Shown: positions 1 through 8,076 of the stretch, in pieces
Layout: every line of letters starts with the position of its first letter
How positions within the stretch are numbered: the first letter of the stretch is position 1
Assembly (NCBI GenBank): GCA_938041335.1
Contig: CALIAF010000024.1
Coordinates: 1 to 63,241 of the forward strand
Length of the DNA stretch: 63,241 bases
Source: an uncultured Ulvibacter sp.
GTDB taxonomy: Bacteria > Bacteroidota > Bacteroidia > Flavobacteriales > Flavobacteriaceae
Reading direction: 5' to 3'
Program-made: the position numbers and the translations under genes
The notes under the pieces: model-generated
The model's database searches: none
Told to the model about the DNA's origin: nothing
Seen by the model: only the letters and a program-made list of their open reading frames with translations

Positions 1-1
1 A

Positions 2-673
2 GATGGAACACTTTGGTTTGGTACAAATAAAGGAGTTTATATTTATAAAGAGAACATATTTTCTTCTTTTCTAAATAATGATAGTATTGTAAATAATAAT
101 GATCTGCAACTTAAATCTATTGAACGAATATTAGAAGATAAAAAAGGAAATATCTGGTTCTGCTCGGGAATGTTAGGCGAAGAAGGTGTTAGCCGTTACG
201 ACGGAAAAACCATAACTAATTATAAACCTAATGGGGATACATGGGTGCCCTTTATTTTAGAAGATAAAACAGGAAATATCTGGTTCTCGGGAAGAAATCA
301 TGGATATTTTCGTTATGATGGGAAAAATTTTACTGATTTTACAGAGAAAGCTAGATTTAGTCCAATAGTAGAAAAACCCGCTGGAACAATTTGTCTTGAA
401 GGAAAAGTTGGAGTTGGTCCAATATTAGAAGATAAAGCAGGAAATATTTGGTTCACTGGAAAGATGAGTAGGTTTGGAGGCTCAGGAGGTATATGGCGTT
501 ATGATGGGAAATCTTGTACAAATTTTACCCAAGTGGGTTTAGAATATTATCAGGTTTGGTCAATGGTAGAAGATAAAGCAGGAAATATCTGGGTAGGAAC
601 AAACAATACAGGCTTGTATCGTTTCGATGGAAAAACGTTTACTGATTTTACGGAGAAAGCGTCTAAGCCATAA
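2..673 (+). CDS. Two-component-regulator-type beta-propeller protein, 5' partial, probably frameshifted
   Basis: The frame is open from base 2, so the gene begins outside the window. It encodes repeats of about 40-50 residues built around E-D-K-x-G-N-I-W-F and R-Y-D-G-K-x-F-T-D-F-T, the signature of the regulator propeller (Reg_prop) blades found in sensor proteins and standalone periplasmic propellers. No membrane segment, kinase or DNA-binding domain follows, so it is probably a standalone propeller. The stop at 671-673 cuts off a repeat: from base 660 a second frame continues with S-H-N-G-V-F-C-T-V-E-D, typical of the next blade, and runs to a stop at 756-758. This suggests a one-base frameshift and possible decay of the 3' end. 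The ligand is unknown. Confidence 0.75.
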   Translation, partial: DGTLWFGTNKGVYIYKENIFSSFLNNDSIVNNNDLQLKSIERILEDKKGNIWFCSGMLGEEGVSRYDGKTITNYKPNGDTWVPFILEDKTGNIWFSGRNHGYFRYDGKNFTDFTEKARFSPIVEKPAGTICLEGKVGVGPILEDKAGNIWFTGKMSRFGGSGGIWRYDGKSCTNFTQVGLEYYQVWSMVEDKAGNIWVGTNNTGLYRFDGKTFTDFTEKASKP

Positions 674-760
674 TGGTGTATTTTGTACTGTTGAAGATAT
701 CGATGAGAACCTTGTAGAAATTCGTCAAACGCTCATTTTTCATAAAATATGCCTTTAAAA

Positions 761-790
761 AAGAGCGACTTTCTAAAAGCCGCTCTTTTT
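761..790. terminator. Bidirectional intrinsic terminator
   Basis: AAGAGCG pairs with CGCTCTT, with an inner CTTT/AAAG extension around a CTA loop. A T-run lies on the right and an A-run on the left. It sits between the convergent propeller and VWA genes and can serve both. Confidence 0.85.
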
Positions 791-803
791 TTACAACACT
801 AAC

Positions 804-2723
804 TTAATAACTTTTTACCAGTCGTATAAATTCTGCTCTATACCCTTCTAGATCCTCGCCTTTACCTGATTCTGCCAGTCTAATAACATCCTTCTTACTG
901 GCTTTGTTGCAAAAAAGGGAGTTTCTGAGCTGCATCCCAAATAACGCAATAGAAGAAGCATATTTAAAATCTTCAGATGCATTTTCAAAAGACGTATCCG
1001 TATTTTCTACGATATGAGAAATTAACTGACTTTTATTTTCTTGTGGGTTTTTATATCTAAATTTTATGGTCGCAAGTTCACTCGTGTTGATCTTTGCATT
1101 TGTCTCTGTATACTTTAATGCAGGCACCTGCTTCACAAAAACACTTTTTACGCCTACTGGAATTATTTCATACAAGGCGGTTACGGTGTGTCCACTCCCT
1201 AATTCGCCAGCATCTTTGGTATCATCTTCAAAATCTTCGTCTTGGAGCAATCTGTTTTCATACCCAACCAAACGATACGCTTGTACCTTTGCAGGGTTAA
1301 ACTCTACTTGAATTTTCACATCTTTTGCAATTGTGTAGATAGTACCAAAAAACTCGGTTCCTAAAACTCTTCTTGCCTCTTGCATAGTATCTATGTAATA
1401 ATGATTCCCGTTCCCCTTGTCCGCTAGGGTCTCCAGTTTAGCATCTTTGTAATTCCCCATTCCAAAACCTAGGCATGTTAAAAAAATATTTTTTTTCCTT
1501 TTTTCTTCAATCAGCTTTTTCATGGCTTTATCACTGCTCATCCCTACATTAAAATCGCCATCTGTGGCAAGAATGACTCTGTTATTTCCATTTTTAATAA
1601 AGTTCTCTTCGGCAATTTTATACGCTAGTTCTATTCCTTCTCCTCCAGCGGTTGAGCCACCTGCAGATAAATCATTAATGGCGCTTAGTATAACTTCTTT
1701 ATTCGCTCCAGAAGTTGGGTTTAATGCAACACCAGCGGCGCCAGCATACACAACTATAGACACCCTATCTTTTTCTCTTAATTGGTCTAATAGTATATGT
1801 AGTGCAGATTTTAGCAATGGCAATTTATTTTCATCGCCCATGGACCCTGAGACATCTAATAAAAATACCAGGTTTGAAGCTGGGACTTTTTCCGTAACAA
1901 TACTTTTTCCTTTTAGACCTATGCGTAATAGTTGAGCATCCTTATTCCATGGAGATGATGCGACTTCGGTATGAATTGAAAATGGATCTCCGGCTTTTGG
2001 CTCTGGGTAATCGTAGTTAAAATAATTAATCATTTCTTCAATCTTTACGGCATCACTCGGTATTTTTTGACCCTTATTAATCATCCTTCTAATATTGCTA
2101 TAACTCGCCTTATCAACGTCTATAGAAAAAGTGGACAAGGGTGTTCCTGCTGCACGCTTAAAAATGTTTTCTTGGATGGCAGCATAGCTTTCGTTTGTAG
2201 CAGTTGTATTGTTATTTATTGAAGCAAGACCTTTAATGCTCTTACGAGATTTTGAGCCAGAAATACTGTTCGCACCTCTAATTTGGACACCGGAAGCTTT
2301 ACCCTGTAATCTGCGATTGAAGTTCTTTTTTTTCCTTGAAATCGACTCAGCGCTAACACTACTTACTGCAGCACTTAAGGCTCTTTTTTCTCTTTTTCTA
2401 CCATATGCGGTAACAATAACTTCTTGAAGCGCAGCAGCATCAGCAACCATACTCAAGGAAATTTCATTTTTAGATGTCACCTTTTTTCTTGCGGTGATAT
2501 ATCCAATATAAGAGAATGCTAGCGTTTGCCCTATAGACGCGCTTATAGAATAATTACCGTCAAAATCGGTTTGCGTGCCATTTGATGTTCCTTGCACAAG
2601 CACATTTACGCCAGGCATGGTTAGGCCATTCTCGTCTGAGATAGATCCAGTGATGGTAATTGCTTGCGCATGTAATTGTACTGCGGAAATGCTAAGGACT
2701 AAAAAAAGTAGAATAGTTTTCAT
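804..2723 (-). CDS. VWA-domain protein with carboxypeptidase-like regulatory domain and SusC-plug-like segment
   Basis: This 639-residue exported protein (signal peptide 1-19, ending LHAQ) has a CarboxypepD_reg-like beta-sandwich at about 22-95. Residues 100-165 resemble the start of a SusC/RagA TonB plug (EVIVTAYG, then LQGKASGVQIRG). A von Willebrand factor A domain follows at about 285-465 with an intact MIDAS motif DVSGS (290-294), and the C-terminus is DUF3520-like. The barrel of a TonB receptor is absent, so this is not a transporter. The family (YfbK-like) is thought to bind proteins or ligands at the cell surface through a divalent metal; the substrate is unknown. It is divergent from the M1 peptidase gene. 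Confidence 0.85.
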   Translation of the reverse strand: MKTILLFLVLSISAVQLHAQAITITGSISDENGLTMPGVNVLVQGTSNGTQTDFDGNYSISASIGQTLAFSYIGYITARKKVTSKNEISLSMVADAAALQEVIVTAYGRKREKRALSAAVSSVSAESISRKKKNFNRRLQGKASGVQIRGANSISGSKSRKSIKGLASINNNTTATNESYAAIQENIFKRAAGTPLSTFSIDVDKASYSNIRRMINKGQKIPSDAVKIEEMINYFNYDYPEPKAGDPFSIHTEVASSPWNKDAQLLRIGLKGKSIVTEKVPASNLVFLLDVSGSMGDENKLPLLKSALHILLDQLREKDRVSIVVYAGAAGVALNPTSGANKEVILSAINDLSAGGSTAGGEGIELAYKIAEENFIKNGNNRVILATDGDFNVGMSSDKAMKKLIEEKRKKNIFLTCLGFGMGNYKDAKLETLADKGNGNHYYIDTMQEARRVLGTEFFGTIYTIAKDVKIQVEFNPAKVQAYRLVGYENRLLQDEDFEDDTKDAGELGSGHTVTALYEIIPVGVKSVFVKQVPALKYTETNAKINTSELATIKFRYKNPQENKSQLISHIVENTDTSFENASEDFKYASSIALFGMQLRNSLFCNKASKKDVIRLAESGKGEDLEGYRAEFIRLVKSY

Positions 2724-2908
2724 AATGGTATGGTGTATTGATTATAAAGTAAAACTACTAGGGCCACAAGCTATAAAAAACACAGAATGAGGGAACCCTA
2801 CTTTTGATTGAGGGAAAACCGCTCTTGTTTTAGAGTTGTTAAAACCGTACCCTACCCAATTTTCAATCTGCCTCTATTTCCTTACTTTAGCGGCTAGAAA
2901 AATAACAC

Positions 2909-4762
2909 ATGAAAAAAGCAATAATTTTAGCCCTAAGCTGCTTCGCTATATTTACAAATTGTGACCAAACCGTAGAAAATGCGAGCACAAATACCTATGC
3001 AGAAGAGCCACATTCTTTTGCGCAGCCCAATGACGCTGTTATTACGCATCTAAATTTAGACATTGATGTCAACTTTGATACCCAAGTGATAACAGGAACG
3101 GCGACCTATGATATCACAAATAATGGTGCTAAAGAGATTATTCTAGATGCAAAATATTTGGACATTTCCGAAGCGACAGCAGATGGAAAAAAAACTACCT
3201 TCATACTAGGTGAGATGGATGAACAATTAGGGCAACCTTTAACTATCGCCATCACAGAAAGCACCAAAAAAATCGCGATCACCTATAAAACTACAGACAA
3301 AACAGAGGCATTACAATGGCTCAACGCACAGCAAACGGCAGATAAAAAACATCCCTTTCTATTTACCCAAGGCCAGGCGATATTAACACGTACGTGGATT
3401 CCTATTCAAGATAGTCCGCAGATACGTATTACCTATAATGCGACGGTTAAAGTACCGAAGGACCTTATGGCTGTAATGAGTGCAGAAAATCCGAAAGCAA
3501 AAACCGCAGACGGGGTTTATAATTTCAAAATGGTGCAGCCTATTCCCGCATATCTTATGGCGCTTGCCATTGGCGATATTGAATATAAAGCCATAAGCCA
3601 AAGAACAGGTGTGTATGCAGAAAAATCTATGGTTGACAAAGTGCACTATGAGTTTTCAGATATGGAAAAAATGGTGCTTGCCGCAGAAAATTTATATGGC
3701 GCCTACGATTGGGAACAATTTGATGTTATTGTACTGCCGCCTAGTTTCCCTTTTGGTGGTATGGAAAACCCGAGATTGACTTTTGCCACACCCACGGTCA
3801 TTGCAGGCGATAAAAGTTTAACCTCGCTTATTGCGCACGAATTGGCCCATTCTTGGTCAGGTAATCTAGTAACTAACGCTACCTGGAACGACTTCTGGCT
3901 TAATGAAGGCTTTACCGTCTATTTTGAAATACGTATTATGGAAGCGCTATACGGTAAAGAACGAGCTAATATGCTAGCGCTCATAGGACGACAGGATTTA
4001 GAAGAAGAATTAGAAGCTTTAAGTGATGCCCCTAATGACACCAAATTAAAACTAGATTTAAAAGGTAGAAACCCTGATGATGGTATGAACAGTATTGCAT
4101 ATGACAAAGGGTATCTCTTTTTAAGAACACTAGAAGAAAAAGTGGGTCGTGAAAAAATGGATGCCTTTTTGAAATCATATTTTAAGGAGAATGCCTTTTC
4201 AACGACAAACACAGAAGATTTTATCACTTACCTCAACGATAATTTATTGGAGAAGAATAGCATCTCATTCAATACGGAGGAGTGGATATACGAACCAGGC
4301 GTTCCTGCTAACGCGGCGATCATTGAGTCTGATGCTTTTTCTAATGCAGAAAAAGTACTACACTCTTTTATGGATACAAATACCATTAACGCTGAAGCAA
4401 CAAAAGACTGGACGACACTGCAATGGGTTCATTTTGTCCGTAACATTTCCGAAGACATCACCGTAGCACAGCTGCAACAATTAGACGATACCTTTAATTT
4501 TACGGCATCGACTAACTCGTATATTAGTATGGTTTGGTTTGAGCAAGCGATATTAAATGGCTATCATGGTAACCAAGTAGACGCTAAAATATCTGAATTC
4601 TTAAATACCGTTGGGAGACGTTGGTATGTAACGACCTTGTTTAAGGCATTTAAAAAAGCAGATCGATTGGATGAAGCTTCAGCCATTTATAAAACCGCGA
4701 GACAAAATTACCATTCCGTCACTACAAATACGATTGATGACTTGTTAGGATCCAATGAATAA
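2909..4762 (+). CDS. M1 family zinc aminopeptidase, lipoprotein
   Basis: This 617-residue protein has an N-terminal signal ending in a lipobox-like FTNC (Cys18), so it is predicted to be lipid-anchored. The GGMEN exopeptidase motif is at 283-287, the zinc motif HELAH at 310-314 and the third ligand in NEGF at about 332. A helical C-terminal domain follows from about 480. The order matches the leukotriene-A4-hydrolase / cold-active aminopeptidase branch of family M1, which removes N-terminal residues from peptides. Likely role: degradation of external or periplasmic peptides. The ATG is preceded by a weak promoter-like TACTTTA. Two copies of the 10-mer ATTTCCGAAG lie inside the gene. Confidence 0.93.
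   Translation: MKKAIILALSCFAIFTNCDQTVENASTNTYAEEPHSFAQPNDAVITHLNLDIDVNFDTQVITGTATYDITNNGAKEIILDAKYLDISEATADGKKTTFILGEMDEQLGQPLTIAITESTKKIAITYKTTDKTEALQWLNAQQTADKKHPFLFTQGQAILTRTWIPIQDSPQIRITYNATVKVPKDLMAVMSAENPKAKTADGVYNFKMVQPIPAYLMALAIGDIEYKAISQRTGVYAEKSMVDKVHYEFSDMEKMVLAAENLYGAYDWEQFDVIVLPPSFPFGGMENPRLTFATPTVIAGDKSLTSLIAHELAHSWSGNLVTNATWNDFWLNEGFTVYFEIRIMEALYGKERANMLALIGRQDLEEELEALSDAPNDTKLKLDLKGRNPDDGMNSIAYDKGYLFLRTLEEKVGREKMDAFLKSYFKENAFSTTNTEDFITYLNDNLLEKNSISFNTEEWIYEPGVPANAAIIESDAFSNAEKVLHSFMDTNTINAEATKDWTTLQWVHFVRNISEDITVAQLQQLDDTFNFTASTNSYISMVWFEQAILNGYHGNQVDAKISEFLNTVGRRWYVTTLFKAFKKADRLDEASAIYKTARQNYHSVTTNTIDDLLGSNE
3164..3173 (+). repeat. ATTTCCGAAG motif copy
   Basis: Exact copy inside the M1 peptidase gene, read there as I-S-E. 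Confidence 0.8.
4445..4454 (+). repeat. ATTTCCGAAG motif copy
   Basis: Exact copy near the 3' end of the M1 peptidase gene, again read as I-S-E. Confidence 0.8.
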
Positions 4763-4822
4763 CAAAGATTACATAGATTGATTATTAGCAATTGTATTAA
4801 CCAAAAACACTATTACAAAGCA

Positions 4823-5398
4823 TTGGAAGAACTAATCAAAAAAGTTAAAAATATAGTAACACTTAGCGCTGAAGCGGAAGCATACCTTTATTCTATTGCA
4901 CAGGAGATATCAGTTTCAAAAGGCTCCATCCTGATTAGAGAAGGTCAAACAGTAGATAAGATATATTTTGTTACTCATGGTTGTTTACGGTCTTACTGTA
5001 CTGACAAAAACGGGAAAGAGCACACTTTACAATTTGCCATTAAAAATTGGTGGATTAGTGATTATATAGCTATTCACAATGATGAAGCTGCAACCCTTAC
5101 GGTAGAATGCCTTAAAGATTCAACGGTTATTGAATTCAATGCTCAAGAAATTAATGGTATCCTTTATCAATATCCCGAATACGAACCCTTTCAGCGGTTT
5201 ATATTAGAGCGCCATGTGGTCAGCTTACATAAAAGGATTTTGAACCAATTACAACTAACCGCTACCGAAAGATATGATTTGTTTCTAGTACAATACCCAG
5301 ATATTGAACAATACACTAGAAATTATCACATTGCATCCTATTTAGGAATAACACAAGAGAGTTTAAGTCGCATTAGAGTCGATATAGCAAAAAGTTAG
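4823..5398 (+). CDS. Crp/Fnr family transcriptional regulator
   Basis: About 191 residues. A cyclic-nucleotide-binding-like beta-roll (about 20-120) contains G-S-I-L-I-R-E-G-Q and V-x-x-G-C-L-R. The C-terminus has a short helix-turn-helix (YLGITQESLSRIR) of the compact type common in Flavobacteriia. The TTG start at 4823 is preferred because it gives the usual family N-terminus (EELIKKVKNIV); an upstream in-frame TTG at 4778 would add 15 residues without family resemblance. The effector and targets are unknown. The gene lies 85-90 bp upstream of a same-strand quinone-oxidoreductase-like gene that has its own promoter, so it may regulate that neighbour; this is inference. Confidence 0.88.
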   Translation: MEELIKKVKNIVTLSAEAEAYLYSIAQEISVSKGSILIREGQTVDKIYFVTHGCLRSYCTDKNGKEHTLQFAIKNWWISDYIAIHNDEAATLTVECLKDSTVIEFNAQEINGILYQYPEYEPFQRFILERHVVSLHKRILNQLQLTATERYDLFLVQYPDIEQYTRNYHIASYLGITQESLSRIRVDIAKS

Positions 5399-5439
5399 TT
5401 TTCTTACCATAGGTCATTTTTTTCCAGAAGCGCCTAGGC

Positions 5440-5447
5440 TACTTTTG
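5440..5447 (+). promoter_or_regulatory. Predicted -7 box (TACTTTTG)
   Basis: Exact match to the Bacteroidota TAnnTTTG -7 consensus, 36 bp before the ATG of the oxidoreductase gene; the -33 region is T-rich but not a clear TTG. Confidence 0.6.
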
Positions 5448-5483
5448 TATCAGATAATTAGAACCTAATTAATTGATACAAAT

Positions 5484-6467
5484 ATGAAAGCATTACAAGT
5501 AATTCATTTTGGTGACATCCAAGATAGCCTAGCCTACAATGAAGTGAGTAAACCAACGGTAGGGCCTCATGATGTTCTTATTGAAATCAAAGCAGCCGCC
5601 ATTAACCCTATTGACAAGAGTATCATCTTAGGAAACTTACAAAGCATGCTCCCTATTCCACTGCCGAGCACAATTGCTTACGACCTGAGTGGGATTATAG
5701 TAGAAAAAGGCGATCAAGTTAGCAACTTTGACATTGGAGACTTGGTATATGCTAGAGTGCCTCAAGAACAGATGGGAACCGTTGCAGAATATGCAGTTGT
5801 ACTAGATAAAGCAGTATCCAAAAAACCTGGAAACCTTTCATTTGAAGAAGCTGCAAGTATTCCATTGGCCGGCCTTACTGCTTTACAATCTTTGGAACAT
5901 GCGGGTATAAAAGCAAAGGATAAGGTGCTAATTCATGCAGGTTCTGGAGGCGTAGGTAGTTTTGCTATTCAGTATGCTAAGGCAAAAGGAGCATATGTGT
6001 ATACCACCACCAGTACTAAGAATGTACCATGGGTGAAAGAACTTGGCGCTGACCGTGTTATCGATTACAAAACAGAGGACTATAAAACCATAGTAAAAGA
6101 TGCAGACATCGTTTTTGATACACTAGGCAAGAACTATACATTAGAAGCTTTTCAAGTGGTAAAACAAGGCGGTAAAGTGGTAAGTGTTGTGGGACCTTTA
6201 GATGTAGAAAGTGCTAGAATGTTCGGTATGGCAGCCTACGAATTACCGGAAGATCTCGCTGCATTAAGCCAAGCAAAAGAGGCTACGTACAAGTTCATTT
6301 TCATGCACCCAAATGGATCACATTTAAGTGAAATAAAAACTATGATTGAAGATGAAAAAATCAAACCTATCATTGATAAGGTCTATGACTTCTCTGAGTC
6401 AATAGAGGCTTTCAAGCATCTTGCTACAGGCAGAGCGAAAGGTAAAATAGTAATTAAAATTAGTTAA
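5484..6467 (+). CDS. Zinc-independent MDR oxidoreductase (quinone oxidoreductase-like)
   Basis: The 327-residue protein has a GroES-like N-terminal half with the family pattern IKAAAINPIDKSI and YDLSGIIVEKG. The Rossmann half carries the NADP-binding loop H-A-G-S-G-G-V-G-S at about 154-162. The cysteine and histidine zinc ligands of classical alcohol dehydrogenases are missing, placing it in the quinone reductase / enoyl reductase branch that reduces alpha,beta-unsaturated carbonyls or quinones with NADPH. The next gene on the same strand is a DJ-1/Hsp31-like protein, so the pair may belong to a reactive-carbonyl or oxidative stress response (inference). Confidence 0.9.
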   Translation: MKALQVIHFGDIQDSLAYNEVSKPTVGPHDVLIEIKAAAINPIDKSIILGNLQSMLPIPLPSTIAYDLSGIIVEKGDQVSNFDIGDLVYARVPQEQMGTVAEYAVVLDKAVSKKPGNLSFEEAASIPLAGLTALQSLEHAGIKAKDKVLIHAGSGGVGSFAIQYAKAKGAYVYTTTSTKNVPWVKELGADRVIDYKTEDYKTIVKDADIVFDTLGKNYTLEAFQVVKQGGKVVSVVGPLDVESARMFGMAAYELPEDLAALSQAKEATYKFIFMHPNGSHLSEIKTMIEDEKIKPIIDKVYDFSESIEAFKHLATGRAKGKIVIKIS

Positions 6468-6507
6468 AGTTTATTCCCTCCTATTAAAATAAAAATATAA
6501 AGTCACG

Positions 6508-7416
6508 ATAAAAAAAATAATAATTGGACTCGCAGGTATCATTGTCATTGCTATGATTACTATATACATAACAACGAGACCTACAGCTACAGAAGATGGA
6601 GCATATACTCCATCTACATTAGCATTAAAATTAGCAACGTCTTCTACAACCAATTTTGATAACACGGTGTATGAAAATCCGCACAAAGGCAACAAAAAAG
6701 TGTTGATGGTATGTACAGAAGAAAGATACATGACCATGGCTAATGGGGAAAAATTTTCTACAGGAAATCATCCTGTTGAAATGATGTTACCCATATTACA
6801 TTTAAAAAATGCAGGATTTGACGTAGATGTGGTTACGCCCACAGGAGAACCAGTAAAAATTGAAATGTGGGCCATGCCAGAAGAAGATGAACACATAAAG
6901 GCTGTCTATTCTGAATTTAAGACGAAATTTGAAAATCCTGGAAGTCTATCAGACTTTGTTCAACACACTATGAGTGATAGCACAGATTATGTAGCCGTTT
7001 TTATTCCTGGAGGACATGGAGCTATGCTTGGCTTACCAGAAAACAAAGATTTGAATAAAGTAATACATTGGTCACATAATAAGGATATGCACATGCTTGC
7101 TATTTGTCACGGGCCAGCAGCATTGTTAGCCGCAAATATTGATGGTGATAAAGATTCATTTATTTATAAAGGTTACAAAATTGCTTCATTTCCAGACGCT
7201 GTGGATGAACAAGGACCAATGATAGGCTATACGCCGGGAGCGATGCCTTGGATTTATGGTGAGAAATTAAACAACTTGGGGGTAACAATTATTAATAAAG
7301 AAGCTGATAATACTGTTTATATAGATAGAAAATTAATTTCTGGCGCAAGTCCTTTAGCAGCCAATGCTTTTGGAAAATTAGCTGCAACTGAATTATTGAA
7401 AGAAGTAAATAAATAG
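6508..7416 (+). CDS. DJ-1/PfpI (Hsp31-like) protein, probably membrane-anchored; non-standard start
   Basis: The DJ-1/PfpI fold is clear. Counting from the ATG at 6553 there is a nucleophile elbow A-I-C-H-G-P with Cys185 and His186, plus the acidic stretch MPEEDEH. Related proteins are Hsp31-type glyoxalases and holding chaperones that handle methylglyoxal damage. The first ATG (6553) falls inside a hydrophobic helix: the 15 codons before it (6508-6552) read I-K-K-I-I-I-G-L-A-G-I-I-V-I-A, which completes a normal N-terminal membrane anchor. Between the upstream stop (6490-6492) and 6553 there is no ATG, GTG or TTG, so initiation at ATA 6508 is proposed. If the ATG is used, the protein is 287 residues with a clipped anchor. 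Confidence 0.85.
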   Translation: MKKIIIGLAGIIVIAMITIYITTRPTATEDGAYTPSTLALKLATSSTTNFDNTVYENPHKGNKKVLMVCTEERYMTMANGEKFSTGNHPVEMMLPILHLKNAGFDVDVVTPTGEPVKIEMWAMPEEDEHIKAVYSEFKTKFENPGSLSDFVQHTMSDSTDYVAVFIPGGHGAMLGLPENKDLNKVIHWSHNKDMHMLAICHGPAALLAANIDGDKDSFIYKGYKIASFPDAVDEQGPMIGYTPGAMPWIYGEKLNNLGVTIINKEADNTVYIDRKLISGASPLAANAFGKLAATELLKEVNK

Positions 7417-7455
7417 CAACGAAGGCCAGAAGCCGATATAAGACAAAAATCCCAC

Positions 7456-7500
7456 AAAAGAACGCCTGCTAAATTCATTTTTAGCAGGCGTTCTTTTTAA
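7456..7500 (+). terminator. Intrinsic terminator
   Basis: A perfect 18-bp stem (7456-7473 with 7480-7497) around a 6-nt loop, with A- and T-rich flanks. It closes the DJ-1 transcript 40 bp after its stop. Confidence 0.9.
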
Positions 7501-7521
7501 TTAGTCACTGCTCTTTTATTC

Positions 7522-7529
7522 TATATTTG
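7522..7529 (+). promoter_or_regulatory. Predicted -7 box (TATATTTG)
   Basis: Exact TAnnTTTG match 23 bp before the Nudix ATG; TTAG at 7501-7504 lies 17 bp upstream as a weak -33 element. Confidence 0.65.
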
Positions 7530-7551
7530 CAGAAAAATAGATGATCCCTAC

Positions 7552-8076
7552 ATGCACATTTTAAAAACCCATTACCATCCTGAAATACAAACCCTAGAAA
7601 ATAAATCTGTTTTTACAAGACTCGCCACTAGAGGTATTGCCATGCAAGGAGATCATATTCTACTCTTATATACAGAAAGATATGAAGATTATAGTCTCCC
7701 TGGGGGAGGTTTAGAACAGGATGAGGACAAAGTAACTGGGATGATGCGAGAGCTCATAGAAGAAACTGGTGCTACTGATATAAAAGACATTGAAGTCTTT
7801 GGTGCCTATGAAGAGTATAGACCTTGGTATAAGCCTGACTATGACATACAGCATATGATTTCGTATTGTTATACCTGTAAAGTGAGTGCGACTCTTGGTG
7901 CATCAAATCTAGAATCTTACGAAATAAAAAATGGAATGAAAGCGATGTGGGTTAATATTTATGAAGCAATAACTCATAATAAAAAAACCATAGAAACAAG
8001 CGAGAAGAAAGGCATGTCTATAGAACGAGAAACTTTTTTATTAGAGCGTATCGCAGAACGTATTAATAAGAATTGA
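7552..8076 (+). CDS. Nudix hydrolase
   Basis: The 174-residue protein has a complete Nudix box (G-x5-E-x7-R-E-x2-E-E-x-G) at about 52-74, written GGGLEQDEDK followed by RELIEETG. Nudix enzymes cleave nucleoside diphosphates linked to another moiety using Mg2+ bound by the REXXEE glutamates. The substrate cannot be told from sequence. Its stop overlaps the TTG start of the flavin monooxygenase by four bases (TTGA), so the two are translationally coupled, and a strong predicted promoter sits just upstream. Confidence 0.92.
   Translation: MHILKTHYHPEIQTLENKSVFTRLATRGIAMQGDHILLLYTERYEDYSLPGGGLEQDEDKVTGMMRELIEETGATDIKDIEVFGAYEEYRPWYKPDYDIQHMISYCYTCKVSATLGASNLESYEIKNGMKAMWVNIYEAITHNKKTIETSEKKGMSIERETFLLERIAERINKN

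Noticed and set aside
804-2723. TonB-dependent receptor
   Set aside because: The plug-like segment is short and the transmembrane barrel is absent; the protein is a VWA type.
6471-6737. 88-codon minus-strand frame across the DJ-1 start
   Set aside because: It overlaps the anchor and start of the DJ-1-like gene and has no supporting promoter or family; coding signal is on the plus strand.
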